Source: Siphonodentalium dalli (lineage: Eukaryota; Mollusca; Scaphopoda; Gadilida; Siphonodentaliidae). Taken from it: DNA of 64,000 bases. The stretch is from assembly GCA_032622095.1 (NCBI GenBank), contig CP136064.1, forward strand, positions 45,891,573-45,955,572, in the 5' to 3' direction. Numbering within the stretch: the stretch's first letter is position 1; the number at the start of each line of letters is the position of its first letter. Of the stretch, positions 19,901-31,585 are shown in pieces. Made by a program: the position numbers and the translations under genes. The notes under the pieces are model-generated. The model was not told where the DNA came from, made no database searches, and was given only the letters and a program-made list of their open reading frames with translations.

Positions 19901-22518
19901 GAGGGATGTGGTCCGCAGGGTGGGCCAAAGGATTTAGTCATGAAAAGAGTAAGGCCAAAAAAACTTCTTTGTTTCCAATATACCCTGCCAGGCTGATATT
20001 TTCTTGCCAGCTGCTGCCTCAATTTTTTTTTAATTTTCTCCAGAAGGCTAATCTATTTGTGAATATTTATTGTTTTTCCCAATCCCAAAAGCAAAAATAA
20101 GTCGGTTATTAAGCTCAGCATTGGGAGAGATCTTACTGCAGAGTGAATGAATTCAAAGGACAGCATATTGTTTATCCAATGCTTGGCTCATTTCAATACA
20201 CATTGAACTATCATATTTCATGGGACCATGACTACACTATTATATCGCTTTATAGTACGACTGAAAGATTTTTTTTTTAAATTGTAAAAAATTAATAAAG
20301 CCCTGCCTACCTGTCTGGAAAATTATCCCAAAGTTATTGGAAACAGAGAAGTTTTTTGTTTTGGCCTATATCCAAGATGGCTGGTGGTGGCCATGTTTTT
20401 TATTGAAAATTGTTCAAAATCGACAGCTCCCATCTGGGTGATCCTAAATTTGTCTATTAATTTCCGAAACGATCCTCCATCTAGATATTTTTGTGAAAGA
20501 TCCATATACCCAATATGAATGGATTCAGTTGATATTTGTTCAAGTTTTCTGTCATAAAGTTGCTTAAAATAGACTAACTAAGGGCCATAACTTAGGTAAA
20601 ATAAATCAGATAAACCTCGTTTTCGAATTTATCATGATATTGTTGTGAAAGATTCATATATACTAACTATGAATGAAAATGGTTGACAGGTTTTTTCAAG
20701 TTGTCACGCTAACGGACCTAAAATTGAGCCGAAACTCAGGTATAAATAATCCGACAAACCTAGTTTTCAAATTCGATTGAGATATTGTGAAAGATCCATA
20801 TATCAAATATGAATGTAATCGGTTGAACAGTAACTCAGATGAAAAAGATCGGACAAATCTGGTTTTAGAACTCATTATATTCGAAATATTGTTGTGAAAG
20901 ATCCATATACCAAATATGAATGAAATTGGTTGACGTTTGTTCAAGTTATCACGCCAATGGACACTAATTTTCCTAAATTTGCTAAAAATAGATGAACTAA
21001 GGGGCTGAAACTTATGTAAAACAAATCGGACAAATATGGTTTTCAAAATTATTCTAAATATTCTTGTAAAAGATCCATATACCAAATATGAATGAAATTG
21101 GTTGACGTTTGTTCCAAGTTATCGTGCGAACGGAACTAAAATTTCCTAAAATTGCTAAATATAGATGAGTAACTCTGTAGCTCAGGTAAAAATAAAAGGA
21201 CAAACCTGGTTATTGAACTCGATCGAGATATTGCTGTGAGAGATCCATATACCAAATATGAATGAAATTGGTTGACATTTGTTCAAGTTATCGCGCTAAC
21301 AGACATCAAATTTATATAAATAGAAACAAGTGGCATAACTCAGGTTAGAAAGTCAGGGCAGACCTGATTTTCTGTGTGTAGCTGTCGCACGTGACAATTA
21401 ATTAACTCACATACATAATTGTGAGAATCCATCAGAAGACAGCTTGTTATATAGGTTTGTTGCCACCTGCCCGCCAACCGTTCCTCGCCATCAAAACTCA
21501 ACCGAAAAAGACCCGGCTCCTTTTTCTGTAAGTTAAGTTTGCATCTTGAAAAAGTTTAAACAGTGTAACACCCATCATTATGAGATTTTTTCTTCACATT
21601 CTTCTTCTTTTCACAGCAACTTTCCACAGAGAAGCTGTATCATCTGTCATATGGCTTTGCTTTGGTTAACGCAGTAAGCATAGGTATGTTAAACCTTTGG
21701 TAACTATTCACTGATGGCCAGTTGACGAATCACGCACACACATACACACACACGCACGACGGATACCAAGCCATGGCAACAGCTCAAACTTTACAAAGTA
21801 AAGTTGAGCTAAAAATGATAAAAAATTGTTAGGCCAATGCATTCTCTTATATATGCGAGGCGACCTATGGTCGACTCGCATATATAAGAGAATGCATTGG
21901 CACAGGGTAAAAAAAAATCCCGACTTAAGACTGGATTTGATATGGCGGGTCACATTTTGTCATGATCCTTTGTTATTCCATTCTGAACATCTCAGCGGAG
22001 TGTTTCACAGACATTGTTTAAATTATTTTCTGAACATCCTCACATATGAAATGATCCACGTCAAGTGAGATTAAACTTGGGAGATTTGTCAAGTAAAACA
22101 CCACGACAGCTGCCTTACCTGGCGACTAGATTAATGGCAGTTTTACCTGGTCATTTATCGGAAATTCATCTTACCCTGTATCCATTGACCTTCATGAATA
22201 GTTGACTTACCTGTCAACCCTTAATAGCCGACTTACCCAAATTACCTTTTATAGTAATAGCTTACTCATCTGATGACCTTTATGAAGAGCTTTCTTATCC
22301 AATGAACTTTTATGTGAACAGTTGATTTATCTGATAACCTTTATGAATTAATATCTGACTTACTGGATGACCATCATATTTTTTCAGGGTTCCTTACCAT
22401 AATGCTGCCATTCTGGATCATTAACATGTTCTGGCGGAATTCTGTGCTGGACTCTAACAACCAGACAGGAGTGTGCTATGAACCTGTCAAGTGCTGCTCC
22501 TGTCTCTGGCATGTCTGA
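16850..22518 (+). CDS. multi-pass membrane protein, family not recognised (3' four exons)
   Basis: Four plus-strand exons (16850-16992, 17454-17584, 21617-21683, 22388-22518) join in frame and end in TGA, giving about 157 residues plus an unseen N-terminus. All have canonical AG/GT borders and consistent phases (2, 1, 0, 1). Four hydrophobic segments are visible: ALLMLLSIALLVPQIYVL; FQLLVISVILTLFIIGFCF; YGVISLVFGLVHMGLSF; and SYGFALVNAVSIGFLTIMLP with an adjoining WIINMFW. A short loop after segment 1 contains RYCGQH. The tail has an NQT sequon and ends in a Cys-rich KCCSCLWHV, which could be palmitoylated. The layout suggests a small tetraspan protein (MARVEL-like or similar), but I cannot name a family. 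A 31-36 bp imperfect duplication straddles the stop codon. Confidence 0.72.
17215..17340. repeat. fragment of the TTAA-flanked element
   Basis: GGGTTCCTCGACTTGAATCA and ATTTTTTACCCCCAAAG match one arm of 9572-10049. The other arm is missing. It lies between exons A and B. Confidence 0.7.
17454..17584 (+). CDS. membrane-protein exon B
   Basis: 131 nt, acceptor ATTACAG, donor GTAAGT after a Cys codon. It completes a split Gly, then the TM2 end, a short basic loop (LPREVKVAF) and TM3. Confidence 0.78.
18203..18990 (+). repeat. six scattered copies of TGTCATTGGTGTTACC
   Basis: A 16-bp word occurs at 18203, 18395, 18551, 18567 (truncated), 18955 and 18975, all in the same orientation and mostly followed by G. 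Sequence between copies is unrelated, so this is not an ordinary tandem array. Confidence 0.85.
19500..19960. repeat. dispersed family with a 44-bp tandem core
   Basis: At 19630-19745 a 44-bp unit (CCCATCTAGAATTGATCCCG, AACATGCCTGTAAAGCT) is repeated about three times. It is followed by CCAAGATGGCCGATAGTAGC and GACAGCCAGATGAGGGATG, which are signatures of the dispersed family. Confidence 0.75.
20370..21370 (+). repeat. diverged tandem repeat of roughly 120-170 bp units
   Basis: Six occurrences of GAAAGATCCATATACCAAAT-like words (near 20490, 20650, 20778, 20896, 21067, 21238). Each is followed by ATGAATGAAATTGGTTGAC and a TCGGACAAACCTGGTTTT segment. The last two periods are about 171 bp. Isolated relatives lie near 58750, 59700 and 60970. 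Confidence 0.8.
21617..21683 (+). CDS. membrane-protein exon C
   Basis: 67 nt, acceptor CTTTTCACAG, donor GGTATGTT. It encodes QLSTEKLYHLSYGFALVNAV and a split Gly. It is preceded by a 4-kb intron full of repeats. Confidence 0.72.
21715..21960. repeat. dispersed-family terminus plus half nested-hairpin element
   Basis: CCATGGCAACAGCTCAAACT and AAAGTAAAGTTGAGCTA (terminus of the main family) are followed by the 21832-21906 hairpin and the TGATATGGCGGGTCACA arm of the nested-hairpin family. Confidence 0.75.
22388..22518 (+). CDS. membrane-protein exon D with stop
   Basis: 131 nt, acceptor TTTTTTCAG. It reads FLTIMLPFWIINMFW, an NNQTG sequon and CCSCLWHV, then TGA at 22516-22518. AAGTGCTGCTCCTGTCTC is echoed just after the stop by GGTGCTGTTCCTGTCTG, so a local duplication may have shaped the C-terminus or 3' UTR. 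Confidence 0.75.
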
Positions 22519-22657
22519 CAGGTGCTGTTCCTGTCTGTCATGTCGGACAGCCACAATTCTTAAAGACATGTTCCTTTTTAAAAATCCCTTCCACATGGCA
22601 TGCGGTGTTTGTATACAGGTACAAATTGCCATTGACACTGCCAATTTAGATGCCTGC

Positions 22658-23576
22658 TAGGGACCTGCGAATATTCGATTCGATGTCGATATCGGGCACC
22701 CGATTCGAGATCGACACCGAATCGGTCAGCTGATTCAGTGTTACTTTTGTGTTGTCTCGTTATTTGGGTCTAGACAACACATGCCAAATGACCTGAAATT
22801 ACAAAAATTGAAGCACACGGTTGCCAAGTTAGCCAACGTAGGTCATTTTGAACTTGTATACCATTCAGAATAGACGTCCATTATATAAATTATGTGTTTC
22901 GAACGCAACCCATGATGGTGATCAATCACGTCATTTATTTTTGATAAGTATCGACACTGTATTAATTGTCTAAACTGTGCGTGATTCGGAACTCAAATGA
23001 TTTTAACACTTGTAATCTTGGTCTGTTTTCTGGGACCCCTTCCATGAAGACAATTAATGTGAATATGTGATGTAGGTATAATTTATATTGTGGGGTAAAA
23101 AGTTTAACAGAATGATAACTACCATTGGTATCGGACTAAAACAATGAACGATGTATCCATGTCCAAGTGTGTCAAATCTTTATTATCTTTATTAAATAAT
23201 GTAGACAAACGACTTTCATTCCATGGGGTTTGTTAACTTTGTGATAAGTTGATTGAACAGACATTAAGTGTCATACTGTCACTTTCTTGTGTCATTTTCG
23301 CCATGACACAGCTACATATAAATTCAATACAACATACCGTCCATGAGACCGAGAGTGACTTGCCTATGTCATGATTTTCCTAAAGAAAACACAAGTTCCA
23401 ATGGATTTTAAGGAGATTAACATTGTTATATGGCATCTATTCAATTTTGCAGTTTTTTTTTGTCATGAGACACCAAAATAAACACTGGTAAACAATGTTA
23501 ATCACTAGCTGATTCGATGTCGATGTCGATATCAGGAAGAAGATTCGATACAAAATCCACGATTCGCAGATCCCTA
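22658..23576. mobile_element. hAT-type non-autonomous element, perfect 8-bp TSD
   Basis: Inverted ends TAGGGACCTGCGAAT and (inverse of right) TAGGGATCTGCGAATCG are flanked by the perfect 8-bp direct repeat ATGCCTGC at 22650-22657 and 23577-23584. Subterminal GATTCGATGTCGATATC motifs recur near both ends. An 8-bp duplication with TAGGG ends fits the hAT superfamily. It is 919 bp long, with no transposase frame. It sits 140 bp after the membrane-protein stop codon, probably in or just beyond the 3' UTR. Confidence 0.9.
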
Positions 23577-23584
23577 ATGCCTGC

Positions 23585-25010
23585 TCTAAGTTGGCTGTGA
23601 CATCACCAGTAATTTGCTATTACCAATGAAGAATTAGTCATACAAGAACTGGCGAACAGCAATGTAATTTTAGATATTTGCTTAATTATTTGTACGCCGT
23701 ATGGCAATACCTTATTGAATAATTCAAACAAGGCATGAGTTCCATTAAAGTCTACACTGAAAATTGGGAAAAGGTTTCTTTATGTTAAAGATACGGATGG
23801 CCTTCATGATGGGTATATATTGCTGTTAAAATAGTCACACCCGTTAAAACCACCATAGACAGAAAGAATATTAACACATAGACATATTTTGTCTTTTAAC
23901 ATGGAATGCAAATGGCTTAGATGAAGTCAACTAAAATATTCCAAGAGAATAGAAATGTTGTCAATATTTTGCTAAAAACATACTTTTGAGAATATTTCAA
24001 TTTACCATGTACAGTCCCTGCTCATTGTCATGTTCAAAATTTCTTTCGATCTATATTTTTTGTCCATCACTTGAGATGCTGAATATTATCGGAATCCCAC
24101 AACTTTGGGTTTATAACATGGATCAATTTCTACCACTTCATAATCTATTTTGTGTTCCTATTGAATATCACAAAAAACAAGACAGTCAAAGACTGTGGGG
24201 TCGCTCACCAGACTGCAAAGACTGACAAGACTGGGACTCTTGAGACCATAACAGTCAGAACTTTTCATAATCACTTTAAAAGAAGTAGATCTAAACAGGA
24301 TATGTGGCTAGAGAGGCTTCATGTCGATCGGTGAATATCTACCTTTAAATTACCAATGGAACAATCACCCTCAAAAATTACATTTCATTGAACAAATCTG
24401 TAAATCACCCCCCAACACAGTAGGGACATCCCGGCAAGAATATGACATACATGATTTATTTGAATGCCTGACTATATTGGCTTAACAAAATTTCCATGAC
24501 CTTGAAAGCCAGTGCATTCTCTTTTATATGGGAGCATATTTTAGAGAATGCACAAGCACAGGGTCTTCATTGATCTCACCAGCACAACTCTGGTCATGAA
24601 ATGGTTAATATTAATAGTAAAAATAAACTTTATCTGTCAAACAGGTAATTTGTATCTGATATAAACATGGGATAAAATTCCATTCATAAAGCCACTATCA
24701 GCTACCAGAATGTCTGGGAGACCTGTTGACATGGAGATAATTAATGATGGCACAAACATTTTGCAGGGCAATACCAATGTATTGTGTTACGCCTGCAGCT
24801 GTGATCAAAACAGGGATTTTAATGGGATGAAGTAGGCAGAGATAATATGGTATGGTACAGCATGGTGTGGCAGGGACAGGAGGTGGGGTGGGGGGGGGGG
24901 GTGGGTAGCTGTGATGTGTCTAAAAAAAATCAATGCAAAAATGTAATTTTTTGTATTTAGAGTCATGTCCCTGGCTCTGCCCCTATTTGACCCAATTTGA
25001 AAAAACTCCA
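23585..25010. other. intergenic, one decayed hairpin element
   Basis: 24508-24565 is a short version of the AATGCATTCTCTT hairpin. It leads to a degenerate TTAA end (GGTCATGAAATGGTTAA, ending about 24608). A poly-G run is at 24890-24901. Otherwise nothing recognised. Confidence 0.5.
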
Positions 25011-25480
25011 TTCACACATTAGGTCCCTCCGTACCAAATATAAGCTAAATCGGCCCAATCTTTCTTGAGAAGATGTCATTCTAAGAATTACTATGAGGAA
25101 TGAGTTATGGCCCTGGTTTCTCAACTAATCAACCTGGTTACCTCATTTGAACAAATCTGAACCCAAGTCATTCAAGAACCCTTCATACCAAATACAAGCT
25201 AAATCGGACCAATGGTTCTAGACAAGTTGTTTTAAGAAATACTATGGAGGGAAAGAGTTATGGCCCTGGCTTCCCAACTATTTGACCTAGTGACCTCATT
25301 TGAACAAATCTGAATGGGAGCCACCTAGGGAACATCCACACCAAATATGAACCCATTCCGTCCAATGGAATCAGAGAAGATGTTCAAAGAATTGTTGACT
25401 GATGGATGGATGACTGACTGACTACGGACGAGGCGTGATGACTATAGCTCCACCGGAGACTTCGTCTCAGGTGAGCTAAA
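25011..25480 (+). repeat. GAGTTATGGCCCTGG tandem repeat with GGTGAGCTAAAA terminus
   Basis: About three diverged units of roughly 120-145 bp: CCAAATATAAGCTAAATCGG, AGAAGATGT, GAGTTATGGCCCTGG. It ends in GACTGACTGACTACGGACGA and CTTCGTCTCAGGTGAGCTAA. A second copy of the family is at 57217-57440. Confidence 0.75.
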
Positions 25481-26524
25481 AAGCTTTTCAGTATGCATTT
25501 ATTTTGTACACTATTTAAACATACCTTTATTTGTTGAAATGAAATTATCTTTATTAAATAATTTAAGATGTTGATAATTTCTATTTTCTCCATTCAGTAA
25601 AATTGGGAAAATCCAATGGTCACATGAATAATTCTTTTTAAAACAATTCTCCAATAATTGTGGGCCACAAGGTGTGCTGATGAATTCACTTGAAATCAAA
25701 TGAAAGTGTCAATGACACTGTAGCTCAACTTAGGTAGGGGAATAATTTAATGGTTGACAGTAAATGGAGGAATAGGAAAGGTGCTAATTGAAATGTCTAA
25801 GTAAGACTAGATGTACATGTCAATATCAACATTCATGACAGGTTTCATAATGATCGGATCAGGGATGTGGTGATTATGGTGTGCCAAAGGATTTATTGAT
25901 GCAAAGAGTAAATTCTAAAATGGCCACCGGCAGCCATGTTTTTTTTCCGAATTGCCCCAAAATGACCTTTTCCCATCTACAGCCTTTACAAATCTCATAA
26001 TGATCTGATCAAAGGTACGACCTGTGCCAATGGATTTAGTCATGCAAAGAGTAAAATCCAAGATGGCTGCTGGCGGCCATGTTTTTCGGCTGAACGACCC
26101 CAAAATGACTCGTTTCCGATCTACATGTCATTGTTAACATCCAAGACAAATTTCATGAAGTTCCGACCAAAGCTACGACCTGTAGCCCGGACCAAAGGAT
26201 TTAGTCATGCAAAGAGTAAATTCTAAAATGTTTTTTTCCGAATTACCCCAAAATGACCTGTTCCCATCTACAGCCTTTACAAATCTCATAATGATCCGAT
26301 CAAAGGTACGACCTGTAGCCTGTGCCAATGGATTTAGTCATGCAAAGAGTAAAATCAAAGATGGCTGCTGGCGGCCATGTTTTTTGGCCGAACGACCCCA
26401 AAATCACTCGTTCCCATCTACATGACAAATTTCATGAAGTTCTGACAAAAGCTACAACCTGTAGCCCGCGCCAAAGAATTTAGTCATGCAAAGAGTAAAA
26501 TCCAAGATGGCTGCTGGCGCCCAT

Positions 26525-29500
26525 TAGTCCGGGAGCTAATAGGGATACCCTTGCACCCCCCCCCTGGGAATTAACTTCACCCCACTCATTTTGTTCCTTA
26601 TTATGTCCTTCAACTTTTAAGCAATGTTAAGAAAAAAAAGTGGCTGTGTAGACTCCAGACAAGATCGCGTCCATCATGGCCACCGTTTTTCAGCCCAGAC
26701 CCCCCCCCCCCCCCAAGTCAGTTTTATGCAAATTATAGCGGGAAAACCTTGTAAAATGTATACACATGTATATATTTTCGTGAAGCTGAGACATAATGAC
26801 ACATTTTTTAGCCAAAATTTAAACTCACCATCCAAGATGGCCACCGGAAGTTGAGTAATACAACTTTATTTTGTGTTTTTTATATTAACTGATCATTGGA
26901 GCAACGAAATATGCAATTATTGGGGTCCTAACCCCTTCCGATCCCTCAAAAATTCGATTTTACAGAATGCGGTATAAAATTTCACAAAAAATCACAATTG
27001 GGATTCTAGTCATATTTCAACAAGAAATGAACAGAACTATATTTGGTATCAAAGGTGTTTATTGTTTTGGTCTATCTTAAGTGTGTCACACTGATGTTTA
27101 AAGACTGAAATGCTCAAGATGGCTTCCAAAATGGCAACCAAATTTGTAAAAAGTTAAAAGTTAACATATCCCGAACATTATTCTCTGCGTTATCCGAAAA
27201 AGATAGCAAATTGTGACTCACTTGGTTATTTTACGAATTAGTTAATTAACTGACAAATACGTTCTATTATATTTGTTCCAGTTCCGTATGGGGCATGACA
27301 AATTCATTTTAAAGTTGCAGTATGGAATTTTGCGGAGAACCTCTTTTGTGATTCTGGCCATATTATTGAAAGGAAATGAGCAGAATTTGAGACGGAACTG
27401 AGATTAATATGTTTACCTGGATTGACTCTATGGTCATGTGTATGGCTAATATGTATACATGTAGCGGCTGTATGGTCCATGGTGAGGTGAATATGTATAC
27501 AATGAGTGACTGTATGCTCGTGAATGTAGTGAATATGTATACATAGTGACTTTTTGTCATGCGTCGGGTGTAGGTGTATACCTGGTGTTCATGCATGGTG
27601 ACTCGTGGCTGTATCGTCATTTGTGGTATGTACGGGTATAACCAGGTATGGCTGCATGATCAGGTGTACGTGTATAAAGTGGGTTACTATGTTGTCATTT
27701 GTGTGGTGTTTATGTACATATGGAGTGACTTGGGTAATGGGTGGGTTATATCTTGGTGGTAATGAGTGGGTTGTATCTTGGGTGGCTATCGCTTTCTACA
27801 ATAACTCAAGGGTGTGTTAATCAATAAAGAGGTCATGTCAGAGTTCTCCATCTTAATGATGTTTATGTAGATGGGGGTGTTAAGCGTGGAAAGCGATAGC
27901 CACCCATTAGCACACAGTCATTACATATATACATAAACACCAGACATAACAATATAGTGACCCACTGTATACATGTACACCGGATCCATGACCACGGATG
28001 ACCATACAGCCATGCGTCACAACGCATGCACACCGGGTATACTCCTAAACATGACCCATAACCATATAGTCACTCCCTGTATACCCATTCATCTCACCAT
28101 TGGCCATAAGGTCACCCCCTGTATACCTATTCTCCAAACGCATGGTCAAATAGACAATCAATATCTACATCAACACCACAACAATGGCCATAAAGTCATT
28201 CCGGTATACATATGCACCTCACCAATGGCCATGTAGCCACTCGTTTCATACTCTCACCCATGTCACCTGGTATACTCCTTCATCTGATCTATGGCCATAT
28301 AGTCACCCCGTGTGTACCTATTCAAAACATTCATACATGATCATGGTCAATCCTTTTATACATATTTCGCCTCAACATTGGCCATGTCACTCCTTGTATC
28401 CCTATTTGTCACACCATAGCCGAATAGCCACTCAAGAAATACTAATACACCCCATCCATGTCACTATAGTCACTCCATGTATGCATGTGCACCTCATCCA
28501 TGGCCATATAGCCACTCGCTATATACACATATCCCTCGCCCATGACAATAAAGCAACATGTGTTATACTGGTATAACCTACACATGACCATACCGCCACG
28601 AGTCACTAAACAGGAGCACCAGGTATACTCATACGCCTGACCTGACACCCCCCCCCCCCCTGTATAGATGTTCGTTACATTTGTGACCATACAGTCACTA
28701 CTGTCTTGTATACCTACATGTTCTCATCTCACTATTAACCATATAGTCACTACTTGTATACCTATTTGACACACAGTCATATAACCACTCGATATACATA
28801 TGCAGCTCACCCTAGACTATAGATTTACTCCAGGTATACATGTAAACCTCACTAATGGCCATTCAGCCCTTCCAGATATACAAAAAACAGCACACACGAC
28901 CACTCAAACACTCCATACTTGCATATACACCTCACATATGACAATTCAGCAATTCACTGCATAATCATACACGCCATCCATGATAATACAGCTAAGCCTT
29001 ATACACCCACAAATGATAATACATCTACGAGATATATATAAATATACATCCCACCATTACCACACGGACACTCCCTATATAACCACACCCTCGATAATGT
29101 CCACCCAGCTTACTCCAGGTATTCGTATTCAATCATGACCGTACATTTATTCCATGTATACCTGTACACATTACCCGTAACCATAAAATCACTCCCTATT
29201 TATCCACACACCCCATCCATGATCATACAGACAACACATGCACATACCTCCCAGGACCTTACAGTCACTCCATATATACATAATCAACATAGATGACCAT
29301 GTAGCTATATCCATACACCACACCAATGACCATACAGGTACACCGGTTGCACCCGTACTGAATATACACAATCATACACCATACGAGTCACTCCATGCAT
29401 ACCAATTGACCTCACGCATTACCATGACCTCTCCCTGTATACCTAGATGCATTTTATCATGGACAACCCACTAATAACCATATATTCACTCATTGTATAC

Positions 29501-30926
29501 CTACTCACATCAGTCATGACATACAATAACTCCCTGTATACCTATTCACCTCACATATGATCATAGAGTAACTCCCTGGCTATGATCTTGGCATCCACAC
29601 TATCATGTTGACATTTTTTTTATCATAATGGACCAGAATAGCCAAAGATCATGATCCATCTCAGTTCTGTATCAAAGTTCTGCCCATTTCCTTTCAATAA
29701 ATGTGGCCAAAATTACAAAAGAGGTTCTCAGCAAAATTGCATACTTTAAAATGAATTTGTCATGCTCCAAAAGGAACTGAGACAACCAGAATAGAACATG
29801 TAGTTGTCAGTTAATTAAATAACATGTATAATAACGAAGTGAGTCACAATATGCTACCTTTTCGGATAATGCAGAGAATGTTCGGGATATATGTAAAAAA
29901 ATTAACATTCTACAAATTTGGTTGCCATTTTGGAAGCCATCTTGAGCAATTCGGTCTATAAACACTGTAGTGCGACACATTTAAAATAGACCAAAACAAT
30001 AAACACCTTTCAATCCAAAGATAGTTATATTTTACCTGAAAAAATGGTCCAAACCTGAAAAGTTAATTTTTGCCCATATTTATGTCAAGTTTTTGAGAGA
30101 AAAGTCCAATATTTTTGACGATGTCAGGGGTGACAATAGTAACAATTAACCATGGTGCATCAGACATGTTAGTATTCAATGTATAGAATGCAGAATAGCC
30201 AATTTTATACATCAACCACAACTTGTAATCGATTGCAGGACACGCTGGTGTAATATTTACCATTTTCCATATTTTGGCGGCCATATTGAGCCAAAGTAAG
30301 AATTTTGGTTCCAGCGATTTGGAATATTAATAGTTAATGATATGCCTCACTTACATTACAAAGTTCTGTTCATTTCTTGTTTAAATATGACTAGAATCCC
30401 AATTGTGATTTTTTTGTGAAATTTTATACCGCATTCTGTAAAATTCAAATTTTTGAGGGATCGGAAGGGGTTAGGACCCCAATAATTGCATATTTCGTTG
30501 CTCCAATGATCAGTTAATATACAAAACACACAATAAAGTTGCATTACTCAACCAGTTCCAAACAGCATGAATTGATCTAGAAGACATTTCTGACAAAAAT
30601 TTATATTTTCAACTTCCGGTGGCCATTTTGGCGGCCATCTTGGATGGTGAGTTTAAATTTTGGCTCAAAAATGTGTCATTATGTCTCAGCTTCACGAAAA
30701 TATATACATTGGTATACATTTTACAAGATTTTCCCGCTATAATTTGCATAAACTGACTTGGGGTCTGGGCTGAAAAACGGCGGCCATGATGGACGCCATT
30801 TTGTCTGGAGTCTACACGGCCACTTCTTTTCTTGTCAACATTGCTTAAAAGTTGAAGGACAAAATGAGTGGGGTGAAGTTAAGTCCCAGGGGGGGTGCAA
30901 GGGTACCCCTATTAGCTCCCGGACTA
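26525..30926. mobile_element. 4.4-kb near-palindromic foldback element with satellite core
   Basis: The left end TAGTCCGGGAGCTAATAGGG is matched inverted at 30907-30926. Pairing continues through about 880 bp on the left (to about 27405) and 1,270 bp on the right (from about 29655). The right arm has extra segments, notably about 30010-30350. It interrupts GGCGGCCATGTTTTTTGG of the host repeat, leaving CAT on both sides (26522-26524, 30927-30929), a probable 3-bp target duplication. The middle is a 42-bp satellite in two opposed blocks around a GGTGGCTATCGCTTTC stem (27779 / 27888) with a roughly 95-bp loop. No transposase was recognised. Confidence 0.85.
27405..29640. repeat. opposed blocks of a roughly 42-bp satellite
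   Basis: The right block (about 27905-29640) holds roughly 40 diverged units reading CATGACCATATAGTCACTCC, TGTATACCTATTCACCTCA. The left block (about 27405-27780) holds the same unit inverted (TATGGTCATG, GGTGAATATGTATACA). Open frames here, rich in His/Thr/Ile or Val/Trp/Met, are periodic by-products. Confidence 0.85.
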
Positions 30927-31585
30927 CATGTTTTTTGGCTGAACGACCCCAAAATCACTCGTTCCCATCTACATGTCAATATTAATATCCATGACAAATT
31001 TCATGATGATCAGACGAACAGCACGACCTGTAGCCCGCGCCAATGGATTGAATTTTGAAATCCAAGATGGCCACCAGCGGCCATATTTTTTGGCCAGATG
31101 ACCCCAAAATGACTCATTCCCATCTACATGTCAATATCAACATTCATGACAAATTTCATAAAAATCAGATCAAAGGTATGACCTGTATTCCGCGCCAAAG
31201 GATTTAGTCATGCAAAGAGTAAAATCCAAGATGGCGGCCATGTTTTTTAGACGAATGACCCCAAAATGACTCGTTCCCATCTACATGTAAATGTTAACAT
31301 CCATGGCAAATATTATGATGATCAGATAAGCAGTACGACCTGTAGCCCGCGCCAATGGATTGAATTTTGAAATCCAAGATAGCCACTGGCGCCATGTTTT
31401 TTTGCCGAATGACCCCAAAATGACTCGTTCCCATCTACATGTCAATGTCAACATTCATGACAAATATCATAAAGATCAGATCAAAGGTACGACCTGTAGC
31501 CCGCGCCAAAGGAGATTGTTGACGCACACACGCACGACGGCCGCCAAACCATGGCAATAGCTCAAACTTACAAACTAAGTTGAGC

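Larger units (their letters stand above)
17585..21616 (+). other. 4-kb intron of the membrane-protein gene
   Basis: 17700-17790 begins with the ATGAAAGTGTCAGTGAC / TAGCTCAACTT terminus of the main dispersed family. The remaining space holds the repeats listed separately. No additional exon seen. Confidence 0.6.
25700..31585 (+). repeat. main dispersed family, one copy split by the palindromic element
   Basis: The copy starts ATGAAAGTGTCAATGACACT with TAGCTCAACTT and ends AAAGTTGAGCTA, so its termini are inverted (AGCTCAACTT / AAGTTGAGCT). Between them are roughly 160-180 bp units: CCAAGATGGC, GGCGGCCATGTTTTTTGGCC, GAACGACCCCAAAATGACTC, CATCTACATGTCAATGT, CATGACAAATTTCATGATGA, ACCTGTAGCCCGCGCCAA. 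Removing 26525-30926 leaves about 1.48 kb. Other copies lie at 35100-35608, 38455-38930 and 40620-41555. Confidence 0.8.

Noticed and set aside
27363-29474. Open frames rich in Tyr/His/Thr/Ile on both strands
   Set aside because: They follow the roughly 42-bp satellite of the palindromic element and change frame with unit indels.
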